Assembly: GCF_037577855.1 (NCBI RefSeq)
Contig: NZ_JBAKFX010000014.1
Coordinates: 1 to 64,000, forward strand
Source: Dethiothermospora halolimnae
GTDB lineage: Bacteria > Bacillota > Clostridia > Tissierellales > VENL01
Length of the DNA stretch: 64,000 nucleotides
Direction of reading: 5' to 3'
The notes under the pieces are model-generated. The model had not been told where the DNA came from. It saw nothing but the letters and a program-made list of their open reading frames with translations, and did no database searches. Made by a program: the position numbers and the translations under genes. Below are positions 53,370 to 62,335 of the stretch, in pieces (position 1 is the stretch's first letter; every line of letters starts with the position of its first letter).

Positions 53370-54377
53370 ATGGATATAATCACAATGGATCATGGTAGTG
53401 GAGGAAAAAAGACTTATGATCTAATAAATAATATATTTTATAAGTATTTTAACAATGATATATTATTGCAACAGGGAGATTCTAGTATATTAAAAAATAT
53501 AAATGAAAGGTTAGCGGTGACCACTGATTCCTTCATTATAAAACCAATATTTTTTCCAGGGGGAGATATTGGGAAACTTTCAATATGTGGTACAGTAAAT
53601 GATCTGGCAGTAGTAGGGGCAAAACCAAAGTATATTACAGTGGGATTTATTATAGAAGAGGGGTTAAATATAAAAACTTTAAAAACAATAGTAAAATCAA
53701 TGGCAAAAGAAGCAGGAGAGATCGGTGTAAAAATAATTGCAGGGGACACTAAAGTTGTTGAAAGGGGAAGTGGTGATAAGATATTTATTAACACAACAGG
53801 TATAGGGATAATAGAAGAAAATCATAGATTACTAGGTTGTAATAATATAATAAAAGGGGATAAAGTAATAATAAATGGTACTGTAGGAGATCATGGAATG
53901 TGTATATTTAATGAAAGGGAAGCACTGGGTTTTGATGTGGATATAAGAAGTGATTGTAGTTCGTTAAATGAACTTATGAAAGATATACTAGATGTAAGTG
54001 ACAATATAAAAGTAATGAGGGATCCAACTAGAGGTGGCTTAGGAACAACATTAAATGAGATTACACAGACTAGTAATAAGAGTATAGTTTTAAATGAAAG
54101 GGATATACCAATTAAAGATGAAGTAAATAGTATGGGGGAAATGTTAGGATTTGATCCTCTATATATGGCAAATGAAGGTAAGGTTATAGTTATAGTATCA
54201 GATGATGATGCTAAAAAAGTTCTTGAAGAAATGAGGAAGAATCCTTTAGGAAAGGATTCTAAGATAATAGGGGAAGTTATAGATGATAATAGAAGCAGAG
54301 TATATTTAAAAACCAAAATAGCTGGAACTAGAATATTAAATATGTTAGAAGGGGAATTAGTGCCTAGGATATGTTAA
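53370..54377 (+). CDS. hypE: Cyanide-delivering enzyme HypE
   Basis: A 335-residue PurM-like ATPase that turns the HypF-made thiocarbamate into thiocyanate. The N-terminus MDIITMDHGSGGKKTYDL and the C-terminal Cys (ELVPRIC) are diagnostic; the last Cys carries the cyanide. ATG 53370 follows AGGGGTG. It ends the operon; a strong terminator overlaps its stop codon. Confidence 0.93.
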   Translation: MDIITMDHGSGGKKTYDLINNIFYKYFNNDILLQQGDSSILKNINERLAVTTDSFIIKPIFFPGGDIGKLSICGTVNDLAVVGAKPKYITVGFIIEEGLNIKTLKTIVKSMAKEAGEIGVKIIAGDTKVVERGSGDKIFINTTGIGIIEENHRLLGCNNIIKGDKVIINGTVGDHGMCIFNEREALGFDVDIRSDCSSLNELMKDILDVSDNIKVMRDPTRGGLGTTLNEITQTSNKSIVLNERDIPIKDEVNSMGEMLGFDPLYMANEGKVIVIVSDDDAKKVLEEMRKNPLGKDSKIIGEVIDDNRSRVYLKTKIAGTRILNMLEGELVPRIC

Positions 54378-54425
54378 AAGCTGGTACAAAGGGACTGTCT
54401 TTTTCAGTCCCTTTGTACCAGCTTT
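54377..54425 (+). terminator. CAAAGGGAC-type palindrome ending the hydrogenase operon
   Basis: 21-base arms AAAGCTGGTACAAAGGGACTG (written here without its last base: 54377-54396) and its complement 54405-54425 surround TCTTTTT. It belongs to the same repeat family as 45226, 45519 and 59284 and works as the operon terminator. Confidence 0.88.
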
Positions 54426-54430
54426 ATTTA

Positions 54431-54458
54431 GTTGTTGAGGGATTGGGAATCCCCCAAC
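54431..54458. repeat. TTGGGGGATT-family palindrome
   Basis: GTTGTTGAGGGATTGGGAAT followed by CCCCCAAC. Single diverged copy of the unit tandemly repeated at 56247-56464. It lies about ten bases beyond the stop codon of the heptad-repeat protein gene. Confidence 0.7.
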
Positions 54459-54467
54459 CCATTAATT

Positions 54468-56174
54468 CTAAAATAAATCAATAAGTTTCTCAAAAAAGTT
54501 TTTCTTCTCTTTTTCCTCTGTATTAATTTTTACTTCTTTTTCTGCTATAGTGATATTAGGAGTTCTTAAGATAAATTGTACAGAATTAATATTTTTATTA
54601 TTAGGGGATACAAAGGAAACTATCTTTTTATCATTTTCTTTCTTCCCCATCATTTCCGATATGGAACGATTTGCTTCATCAATACCATTTTTTATTTTCT
54701 TTTCTCCATCTATTAATTTTTCCACACTATCAGGTAAAACTTTAGCCTGTTGATTTAATTTAACCATTCCATTGAGTATATCAGATAATCCGGTTACAAA
54801 TTGTTGATTCCCCTGTAATATAGAGTCATAGTTATTGTATAGTTCATTTGTTCCTGTAGATAACTTAGCTATACCACCATGAATATTTTTATATTCATTT
54901 GCCATGTTTGATATTCCACCGTTATACTTTGTAAGTCCTTCATTTAATGTATTAAGGGAATTATAAAGTTTTTCAGTGCCCTCTATTTGCTTAAGCATTG
55001 ATGTTGCCATTTTACCTAATTGTACTTCTTGAGGGTTTGAACTATTTGTATATTTAACTAGGGCTTTTAGGTTAGACTTTTCTTCTTCAGATGGTAATTG
55101 AGATTTAATGGAATCTGCCATTTTTTTATACCCGGTCACTAAATTATTACCTTCATTTGATATCTGAGAAAGTCCCTTATTAAACTCTGTAGATCCACCT
55201 TCAAGTTGAGTTACTGAGGAATTTAATTTTTCAATACCATTACCATATTCCTTCATGCCATTAATTATTGAAGAACTGTTATTCACTAGCTTTTGTTGAC
55301 CTTGGGTTAATTCATCTATTCCATTGGTAAGTTGCGATGTACCATTTTTTAACTTTGATGTACCATTTATTAATTCTTCCATACCATTACTAAGAGAATT
55401 AAATCCTTTAGTAAACTCCGAGGTATCGGCCATAGAAGAGATGTCCATAGGGGTTATGCTAATATTTATCCCATCCATTTCAAAGTTTTTTGACTCCAAA
55501 GTAGCCTTATATGTCCCAGAGGTTCCCGGTAAAACTGTATAGGCAAGGGTAGCAGTTTTTCCAGTTATAACCTTAGTAGATCCTTCTTCGCTGATTATTT
55601 TACTATTATTTAGGTTTATTGGAACCTGGACTTGAATACCATAATTATTGTTAAAATAATCTATACTATTCTTATTTTGAGCTACTGAGATAATAATGTC
55701 TATGGTACCGGATTTTCCTGCTAAGTATTCTGGAGAAATTTCTTTACCGTCTAATATATAGGTGATATTAAAGTCCCAAGGTAGTTTTTTAGATTTAAGA
55801 TTTCCTTTATAATAAAATCCATTAAAGGATTCTTTTAAATTCCATTTTATAGTGTTATCAGAAACTGTGGGATCAGTATCATTGGTAAGACTTGTTATAT
55901 TACTATAATCTCCATAATCGGTGTAGACTCCATCCTTTGGAACATAAAGATGATTTACAGCATAAATAGAATCCACATCTCCATTACTGCTTAAAATACC
56001 ATAGATAGTTTCATCCTTTAAAGTATTTTGTTCTTTAATTTCATTTTCTAAGTTTCCTTTTGTGAGTGAATAGGCCATATACTTATTATTATTTGTTGTA
56101 AGAGTTATAGTTACAATAGAAAAAATAGCAACTATAACTATGGCTGAAATCTTATAAAAGTTTCTTTTCTTCAT
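54468..56174 (-). CDS. YhgE/Pip-like heptad-repeat membrane protein, MMPL partner
   Basis: A 568-residue protein with one N-terminal anchor (SAIVIVAIFSIVTITLTT), a beta-rich region (about 50-245) and a long series of L-x-x-G heptads (ELINGTSKLKNGTSQL, then ELTQGQQKL and further), as in the YhgE/Pip class. A helical region and a basic C-terminus follow. Such proteins accompany MMPL exporters and may form an extracellular stalk. It is the last gene after TetR and MMPL, separated from the latter by the tandem repeat. Confidence 0.78.
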   Translation of the reverse strand: MKKRNFYKISAIVIVAIFSIVTITLTTNNNKYMAYSLTKGNLENEIKEQNTLKDETIYGILSSNGDVDSIYAVNHLYVPKDGVYTDYGDYSNITSLTNDTDPTVSDNTIKWNLKESFNGFYYKGNLKSKKLPWDFNITYILDGKEISPEYLAGKSGTIDIIISVAQNKNSIDYFNNNYGIQVQVPINLNNSKIISEEGSTKVITGKTATLAYTVLPGTSGTYKATLESKNFEMDGINISITPMDISSMADTSEFTKGFNSLSNGMEELINGTSKLKNGTSQLTNGIDELTQGQQKLVNNSSSIINGMKEYGNGIEKLNSSVTQLEGGSTEFNKGLSQISNEGNNLVTGYKKMADSIKSQLPSEEEKSNLKALVKYTNSSNPQEVQLGKMATSMLKQIEGTEKLYNSLNTLNEGLTKYNGGISNMANEYKNIHGGIAKLSTGTNELYNNYDSILQGNQQFVTGLSDILNGMVKLNQQAKVLPDSVEKLIDGEKKIKNGIDEANRSISEMMGKKENDKKIVSFVSPNNKNINSVQFILRTPNITIAEKEVKINTEEKEKKNFFEKLIDLF

Positions 56175-56246
56175 AAATATGTCTCCTTTCTTTGTTTTGT
56201 ATATTTTAAATGTATTGAAATCTTCCGATAAATTTGAAACTACTTA

Positions 56247-56464
56247 ACTATTCCTCTGTTGTTGGAGGATTCGCAACTATTCCCCCTATCGTTGGGGGAT
56301 TCGCAACTATTCCCCCTGTTGTTGGGGGATTCGCAACTATTCCCTCTGTTGTTGGGGGATTCGCAACTATTCCCCCTATTGTTGGGGGATTCGCAACTAT
56401 TCCCCCTGTTGTTGGGGGATTCGCAACTACTCCCCTGTTGTTGGGGGATTCGCAATCCCCCAAC
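56247..56464. repeat. Tandem array of seven 29-30 base units (TTGGGGGATT family)
   Basis: Units at 56247, 56276, 56306, 56336, 56366, 56396 and 56426 (the first and last 29 bases, the others 30) with the core GTTGTTGGGGGATTCGCA and ACTATTCCCCC. Each can fold as GGGGGA/TCCCCC. The last unit is completed by ATCCCCCAAC, making a full palindrome right at the stop codon of the MMPL gene. It lies between two genes of one transcription unit and codes for nothing believable. Confidence 0.95.
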
Positions 56465-58528
56465 TTAATCACTAACCCTTTTCAGTGTAGTCTTTTTTAT
56501 AACTTTATCAAATGTAACAAGCAACTGGGGAAGAAGGACCAATACCATTATTCCACTTAGAGCTGCTCCACGACCTATAAGTAGGCCCATTTCTGAAACC
56601 CCATTTATAGATGATATAAAATAAACTCCTAAACCTGCTACACATAATATAAGGGCCGATGTTATAACAGACCATCCAGAGTCCTTAACTGCACTTATTG
56701 CAGCGGATTTTTTATCCATAGTTTTTCTATTATCCATATATCTGTTGGTTAATAGTATGGCATAATCTATAGTTGCCCCTAACTGTATTGCACTAACTAT
56801 CATATATCCAATAAAGGAAAGGGGAATATCCATAAAGTATGGTACCGACATATTAATCCAAATAGCTGATTTTATAACTAAAACCAATAATATAGGTAAT
56901 GATAGGGACTTAAATGTAAACATCATAATTATGGCCACAGCTATTATTGAAATAACATTTACTACTGTAAAATCTTTATCCACAACTTCCTTTATATCAG
57001 AAACACTGGCTGAGGAACCAAGTAAATAATAATCGTCCCCATAATATTTCTCTAATACATTATGAATATCGTCAACCGACCTAAAGGTCACATTACTTTC
57101 AACTGGAACCTTTAAAGTTAAAATTATTCTGCTATAATTTTCAGATAAAAAGTTATCCACAACTTTATTAGGTAATATCTCCTTAGGTATAGTAGGATCG
57201 GTTATAGTAACTAATCCTTGAACAGAAGAAATATAAGATTTATTATTAAGTTCCTTAGTAAGGTCAACTTCAGTATTAATATTTCCCTTTGGTACTAAGA
57301 CTACCATGGGATTATAAACTCCAAATTTATCTTGAATCTTTTTTTGCTCTTTACCAACTTCAGTTTCTTCACTGGAAGTAACCGCAGTTTCCCCATATAT
57401 AAATGAGTTTGAATCCTGAGCTAAATATGCTGGTATAATTAATATAGCCACTATTAATATTACAATAAAACGGGATTTAACTATCCCTTTACCTACTTTT
57501 TCTAAAGACGGTAACAATGACCCATGGTGGGTTTTTTCTATTAACTTATGGAAAAGTATAGTTACTCCTGGTAGTAAAAATATAACACTTATTAAACTTA
57601 GTATTATACCCTTACCTAAAACTAAACTCATATCCATTCCTATTCTATATCTCATAAACATAAGGGCTGCAAATCCTGCTACGGTGGTTAAACAACTGGA
57701 AGCCAGTGATGAGAATGACTCAACAATAGCTACCTTCATAGCTTTATTTACTTCTAACCCCTTATCCCTTTCCTCTGCGAATCTATGAAGTAGGAATAAT
57801 GAATAATCCATAGATAATGCAAACTGAAGTATGGCAGCACTTGATTGGGTAATAAAGGATATATCTCCAAAAACAACATTAGTCCCCATATTAATAAGAA
57901 CAGATATACCTATAACCGAAAGATAGATAACCGGTTCAAACCATGACTGGGTGGTTATTAGCAATATTATAATAAATAGGGGGACTACAATCATGGATAT
58001 GGATAAAATTTCTTTAACGGTACTTTCACGCATTGCCTTTGTATTAACGGCTGTACCTCCTATAACTCCATTTTCACCAATGATTTCTCTTATATCATCT
58101 ATGGCATCACCGGTTTTAAGACTATAATCATCATTACTAAACTCCACTTGGAATAGTGCAGTATTATCCTTATAATAGTCCTCAACTGTGTTTTCATTAA
58201 AAAAATTCATTGGTTGATAGACATCAACTATATCATCAAGCCAAATAACACTTTTAACTCCATCAACATTTTTTATTTTCTCCTTAACTTCCATGGCCTT
58301 AGGAATAGTTACATCCTCTATCATAATTTGAGCCTGACCCGATAGAGAAAATTCATCTTCCATAATGTCCATTGCCTTTTTAGTATTCATTTCACTGGGG
58401 AGATAACTACTTAAATTATAATTAACTCCAACCATTGGAATAAAAGCAATACTAATAACAGTTAGAATTAAAAATATTGATATTATTAATTTTCTTTTTT
58501 CTACTATAAAATTAGCAAGTTTTGTCAC
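56465..58528 (-). CDS. MMPL/RND-family transporter
   Basis: A 687-residue exporter with two copies of a six-helix bundle. MMPL features include FALSMDYSLFLLHRFAEERDKG (helix 4, Asp-Tyr pair) and the matching GATIDYAILLTNRYMDNR in the second half, with large extracytoplasmic loops between. The start is GTG 58528, eight bases after AAAGGAG; the ATG six codons upstream precedes that site. It probably exports lipids or hydrophobic compounds and is controlled by the TetR gene beside it. Confidence 0.85.
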   Translation of the reverse strand: MTKLANFIVEKRKLIISIFLILTVISIAFIPMVGVNYNLSSYLPSEMNTKKAMDIMEDEFSLSGQAQIMIEDVTIPKAMEVKEKIKNVDGVKSVIWLDDIVDVYQPMNFFNENTVEDYYKDNTALFQVEFSNDDYSLKTGDAIDDIREIIGENGVIGGTAVNTKAMRESTVKEILSISMIVVPLFIIILLITTQSWFEPVIYLSVIGISVLINMGTNVVFGDISFITQSSAAILQFALSMDYSLFLLHRFAEERDKGLEVNKAMKVAIVESFSSLASSCLTTVAGFAALMFMRYRIGMDMSLVLGKGIILSLISVIFLLPGVTILFHKLIEKTHHGSLLPSLEKVGKGIVKSRFIVILIVAILIIPAYLAQDSNSFIYGETAVTSSEETEVGKEQKKIQDKFGVYNPMVVLVPKGNINTEVDLTKELNNKSYISSVQGLVTITDPTIPKEILPNKVVDNFLSENYSRIILTLKVPVESNVTFRSVDDIHNVLEKYYGDDYYLLGSSASVSDIKEVVDKDFTVVNVISIIAVAIIMMFTFKSLSLPILLVLVIKSAIWINMSVPYFMDIPLSFIGYMIVSAIQLGATIDYAILLTNRYMDNRKTMDKKSAAISAVKDSGWSVITSALILCVAGLGVYFISSINGVSEMGLLIGRGAALSGIMVLVLLPQLLVTFDKVIKKTTLKRVSD

Positions 58529-58571
58529 TATGTCAGCTCCTTTCATTGATGATTAATAAATATCAAATAGT

Positions 58572-58589
58572 AATAAACAAGTGTTCATT
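58572..58589. promoter_or_regulatory. Probable TetR operator upstream of the MMPL gene
   Basis: AATAAACAAGTGTTCATT is an imperfect 18-base palindrome lying between the MMPL start and the TetR stop. A related half-site (TGTTCATTATTTATT) precedes the TetR gene near 59228. Suited for control by the adjacent TetR protein. Confidence 0.45.
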
Positions 58590-58632
58590 TTTAGCTACAA
58601 AATTTAACTATCATACCAGTATAGTACAATAG

Positions 58633-59214
58633 CTAAATTTTAGTGTATAAATCCTTAGAAAAAATTGTTATAGTCTGCTTTATTAGAGCTTCAGCCCTGT
58701 CAAAGTCGTCACCACATTCCTTCATAATAGTATATATACTATCTACAATGGCGCTTGAGACAATATAAAATATAAACTTATCTTTTAGAACCTTATTATT
58801 TTTCTTTAAAAGGGGAAGGGTCTCTTCCTCAATTCGCTTTTTAATAAGTTCTATGAGTTCCTCTTTTATGTTACCGTATTTAGATCCAGAGCTATTATGT
58901 AAAAGTATAAAAAGTTCGTTGTTGAACCTTTTATAGATATCCATAATAGATGATATAATCTCAGTTATAGGAAATAGATCAACAGACAAATCATAGTTTC
59001 CAAAGATAACCTTCTCAAGGTCCATCCATACTGGATCCACTATAAAGTTAAATAAATCATCTTTATTATTAAAATATCTGTAGATATTTCCTACGGTAAC
59101 CCCTGCATTTTTAGCAATAGATCTCATAGATGCCTTCATATAGGACTTTTCCTTAAATTCCTTTAAAGCAGATTCTACTATAGCTTTTTTAACTTCTTCT
59201 TTTAAATATTGCAT
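58633..59214 (-). CDS. TetR/AcrR-family regulator of the MMPL operon
   Basis: A 193-residue repressor. The N-terminal helix-turn-helix is MRSIAKNAGVTVGNIYRYFNN; the rest is the helical ligand-binding domain. ATG 59214 follows CAGGAG by seven bases; an ATG six codons earlier lies before the ribosome site. Transcribed in the same direction as MMPL, 104 bases before it. Confidence 0.82.
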   Translation of the reverse strand: MQYLKEEVKKAIVESALKEFKEKSYMKASMRSIAKNAGVTVGNIYRYFNNKDDLFNFIVDPVWMDLEKVIFGNYDLSVDLFPITEIISSIMDIYKRFNNELFILLHNSSGSKYGNIKEELIELIKKRIEEETLPLLKKNNKVLKDKFIFYIVSSAIVDSIYTIMKECGDDFDRAEALIKQTITIFSKDLYTKI

Positions 59215-59283
59215 TAGTAAACTCCTGTTCATTATTTATTATTAATTATAACTTTTTTAAAAATAAAAGTCAATGTCAAATTT

Positions 59284-59322
59284 AAACCTGGGACAAAGGG
59301 ACAGTCCCTTTGTCCCAGGTTT
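59284..59322. repeat. Perfect CAAAGGGAC palindrome
   Basis: Arms of 19 bases (59284-59302, 59304-59322) are exact complements around a single A. The most complete member of the family. It lies between the TetR gene and the divergent OYE gene. Confidence 0.88.
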
Positions 59323-59383
59323 CCAATATGGATTATATTATGTATAATATAATTACAACAAAAATATAGATAGGAGTGATTAT

Positions 59384-60424
59384 ATGAGTAACCCTATAAA
59401 TAGAAGTATAAAAGTAAATGGGAAAGAAGTGAAAAATAGAATCATAATGCCCCCTTTAGTATGTTTTAATTGGGGAAACGATAAAGGATTTGAAACGGTA
59501 AGTCGTGGGGAGCACTATGGTAAGAGAGCAAAAGGTGGAACTGGATTTATTATAATTGAAGCAACTGCTATATCAAAGGATGGTCGTATTACCGATACAG
59601 GCCTTGGTCTTTGGAGTGATGATCATATATCACAATTTAATGATATAGCAAAGAGTTGCCATGATGAAGATGCTGTAGTGACAGTTCAGTTGGTACATGC
59701 TGGAATGAAATCTGTGGGAAACACTGTATACTCTTCTTCTCCAGTGGATATGGAAAATAAGGAATGTCTAGGGATGTCCATTGAACAAATAAATGAAGTA
59801 AAGGAAAATTTCGTTAAGGCAGCCATAAGGGCAGAAAAGGCAGGTCTTGATGGAGTGGAGATCCATGGAGCCCATGGTTATCTTTTAAGTCAATTTACTT
59901 CTAAGGAAACTAATAAAAGAACTGATAAATATGGTGGCTCATTGGATAATAGATTAAGACTGCCTATTGAAATAGTAAAAGAAGTTAATGAAGCGACGGG
60001 GGATGACTTTATTATAGGATATAGATTTGGGGTCAATGATCCTACTATGGAGGAAGATAAGTATTTCGCCAAAAAACTTGAAGACCTTGGAGTTCATCTA
60101 TTAAATGTTTCATCAGGGATAGGGGCAAATGATATTGAAGTTCCTAAAGATTTTCCTTTTTCTTCAATAACATATATGGGAACAGAAATTTATAAAGAGG
60201 TTAATATACCAGCTGCCTGTGTGGGGGGAATAAGGAAACCTGAAGATGCTAAACACTTACTTGAAAATGAAATGATAGATATGGTAGCTGTGGGAAGGGG
60301 ACTACTAGCTGATCCCGACTGGACAAATAGGGCCATAAATGATGAAGAAGTTGACATTTGTTATCACTGTTCACCTAGATGTAAATATGCTGTAGACGGA
60401 AAGAAGTGTCCATGGTATAGATAG
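59384..60424 (+). CDS. Old Yellow Enzyme-type NADH:flavin oxidoreductase with C-terminal Cys cluster
   Basis: A 346-residue FMN TIM barrel. H161 and H164 in EIHGAHGYLLSQFTS hold the substrate, and RTDKYGGSLDNR is the usual loop. The C-terminus has C326, C329, C333 and C342 (CYHCSPRCKYAVDGKKC), the [4Fe-4S] motif of the 2-enoate/2,4-dienoyl-CoA reductase group, but the following NAD(P)-binding domains of those enzymes are absent. It probably reduces an activated alkene with an outside electron donor. Confidence 0.85.
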   Translation: MSNPINRSIKVNGKEVKNRIIMPPLVCFNWGNDKGFETVSRGEHYGKRAKGGTGFIIIEATAISKDGRITDTGLGLWSDDHISQFNDIAKSCHDEDAVVTVQLVHAGMKSVGNTVYSSSPVDMENKECLGMSIEQINEVKENFVKAAIRAEKAGLDGVEIHGAHGYLLSQFTSKETNKRTDKYGGSLDNRLRLPIEIVKEVNEATGDDFIIGYRFGVNDPTMEEDKYFAKKLEDLGVHLLNVSSGIGANDIEVPKDFPFSSITYMGTEIYKEVNIPAACVGGIRKPEDAKHLLENEMIDMVAVGRGLLADPDWTNRAINDEEVDICYHCSPRCKYAVDGKKCPWYR

Positions 60425-60479
60425 GAGTTGGGGATGACTCCTATTATTGTCTATTTTGTCTAAATATACTAGGGGGTAC

Positions 60480-60510
60480 ACAGGGACTGGGTATAACTAG
60501 GCCCTGTTTT
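60480..60510 (+). terminator. Terminator after the OYE-type gene
   Basis: ACAGGG (60480-60485) pairs with CCCTGT (60502-60507), followed by TTTT. Confidence 0.6.
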
Positions 60511-60611
60511 ACGTGTAAAAATACAATATAAATATAAAATCTTTAGTTTAAAATACTTTTTATGGATAACTATAATATATATACCTATATTATAGAAAAG
60601 GGGAAGATATT

Positions 60612-61595
60612 TTGTTTAGAAAGATACTTAATCCAGACCTTTACCATGGTCATAATAAGAAAAAAAATTTTTTTGAAGGATGGTACTTTAAGATAAGCGA
60701 CTTAAAGGGAGAGAATACTTTTGCTTTTATACCAGGAATATTCTTAGGAAAAGATGATGAATGTTCCCATAGCTTTATACAAATAGTTAATGGAAAGGAT
60801 ATAAAATATGATTATTTAAAATATAATAAAGAAGACTTTAGTGCAGCCAAAGATATTTTTGATGTTGAGGTTAATAAAAGTAATTTCTCTTTAAATGGAA
60901 TTAGCTTAGATATAGACAGACCAGAAATAAAAATAAAAGGTAAAGTTACATTTCATAATGTGAAGAAGTGGCCAGATACATTTATAAATCCAGGGAGTAT
61001 GGGATCTTATAATTATCTCACCTTTATGCAGTGCTATAGCCAAGTATGTGCAATGGATATTAAACTAACTGGAAAAATTAATATCAATGGACAAGATATA
61101 TCCTTTGATAATGGGAAAGGATATATTGAAAAAAACTGGGGAAAGGAATTTCCCCATTCCTGGATATGGGTACAAGGTAATCAGTTTAAAAATCATAATG
61201 GGTCAATAAGTTGCTCGATAGGTCATATACCCTTTCCTTTAGGGAGTTTTAGAGGTTTTCTTATAGGACTTATGATAGATGATGACTTTCATACCTTTAC
61301 TACAATGAATAAAAGTAAAATAAAAATTAAACAAAGAGAAGAAGATGTAGAAATAAAAGTAGAAAACAAAAACTACATACTAAATATAAATGTTCTAACT
61401 AAGAAAGAAAAATTTATGACCCTTAAGGGACCTAGAGGTGATAAAATGATTCCATTAGTTAATGAAAATTTAGGGGGCATAGTAGAGGTTCGATTGATTG
61501 ATATTAAAAGTAATAAAGAAATATTTAAAGATACGACTATTTGTGGTGGAGTAGAATATGGTGGAGATCAGATGATTATATTAGATAAAAATTAA
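60612..61595 (+). CDS. Tocopherol cyclase-like protein
   Basis: A 327-residue protein of the tocopherol cyclase family in bacteria that do not make tocopherol. Marks are LYHGHNKKKNFFEGWYFK at the start and YIEKNWGKEFPHSWIWVQGN in the middle, with alternating beta strands. Start TTG 60612 follows AAAGGGGAAG. Function in clostridia is unknown; possibly lipid or isoprenoid modification. Confidence 0.75.
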   Translation: MFRKILNPDLYHGHNKKKNFFEGWYFKISDLKGENTFAFIPGIFLGKDDECSHSFIQIVNGKDIKYDYLKYNKEDFSAAKDIFDVEVNKSNFSLNGISLDIDRPEIKIKGKVTFHNVKKWPDTFINPGSMGSYNYLTFMQCYSQVCAMDIKLTGKININGQDISFDNGKGYIEKNWGKEFPHSWIWVQGNQFKNHNGSISCSIGHIPFPLGSFRGFLIGLMIDDDFHTFTTMNKSKIKIKQREEDVEIKVENKNYILNINVLTKKEKFMTLKGPRGDKMIPLVNENLGGIVEVRLIDIKSNKEIFKDTTICGGVEYGGDQMIILDKN

Positions 61596-61655
61596 ATTGA
61601 AAAATATGAATAGTAGGATATAATTAAAGTAAATAGATTATAAGGAGAGGTTATT

Positions 61656-62009
61656 ATGTTTGGAGGTCTTCCACCATTTTTTGGGATAATATTTATGATG
61701 ATTATTATTATTGTTATCATCAATATAGTTAAAGGGGTTTCTGAATGGCATAATAATAATCAACAGCCGGTTTTGACTGTAGATGCAAAAGTAGTATCGA
61801 AACGAAGTCATGTATCTAGGCATAGCCATAATCATGATGGTCATGTCCATAATACAAGAAGTACCACATATTATATTACCTTTGAGTTCGATAGTAATGA
61901 TAGAGTGGAGTTAAAGGTTCCATCAAACAAATATGGATATATAGTTGAAGGGGATAAAGGAAAGCTTACCTTCCAAGGAACAAGATTTCATGATTTTAAG
62001 AGAATATAA
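61656..62009 (+). CDS. DUF2500-family small membrane protein
   Basis: A 117-residue protein with an N-terminal membrane segment (GIIFMMIIIIVIINIV) and a soluble domain with PVLTVDAKVVSKRSHV and a His-rich stretch (RHSHNHDGHVH), then TTYYITFEFDSNDRVEL. Matches DUF2500. Function unknown; the His could bind metal. Confidence 0.8.
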   Translation: MFGGLPPFFGIIFMMIIIIVIINIVKGVSEWHNNNQQPVLTVDAKVVSKRSHVSRHSHNHDGHVHNTRSTTYYITFEFDSNDRVELKVPSNKYGYIVEGDKGKLTFQGTRFHDFKRI

Positions 62010-62016
62010 TATATAT

Positions 62017-62049
62017 AAAAGCAATTACCAGTTTTGGTGATTGCTTTTT
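62017..62049 (+). terminator. Terminator after the DUF2500 gene
   Basis: AAAAGCAATTACC pairs with GGTGATTGCTTTT around AGTTTT, followed by T. Confidence 0.82.
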
Positions 62050-62150
62050 CGATTTTGTGAAAAACATGGGAATATTACTTATATATTAAAGATAGAAAAT
62101 GCTTATTGTAAAGAGAGAATATATATTTTAGAGAACCTGTGAATTTTAAA

Positions 62151-62213
62151 AGGGTAGATAAGGCATTGTATCAATCAAAAGTTCAAGGGAAAAATAGGTA
62201 TACTATAATATAA
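62151..62213 (+). pseudogene. Short C-terminal remnant of a GGDEF domain
   Basis: The frame 62151-62213 reads RVDKALYQSKVQGKNRYTII before a stop, the standard C-terminal helix of a diguanylate cyclase (ADxALYxAKxxGxNRv). Nothing else of the domain remains in this 326-base intergenic stretch. Confidence 0.6.
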
Positions 62214-62335
62214 TAGAGATTGTGTCATTAGGAATATAGTAAAAATTTGTTTGATAATTCTAAACATTTATGATAGAGTTTATGTCCTTAACAATTATAT
62301 TTTAAATATTGATATTAAAGAGGGAGGAATAAACT

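Noticed and set aside
53438..54316. Long open frames antisense to hypE
   Set aside because: Low-complexity Ile/Ser/Leu-rich translations with no ribosome site, opposite a well-identified gene.
56247..56464. Possible CRISPR array
   Set aside because: Repeats abut each other with no spacers, each unit is itself 29-30 bases, and no cas gene is near.
56234..56560. Open frames coding repeated decapeptides across the tandem array, on both strands
   Set aside because: A repeat with a period divisible by three keeps several frames open. No ribosome site is seen and all readings are equally open.
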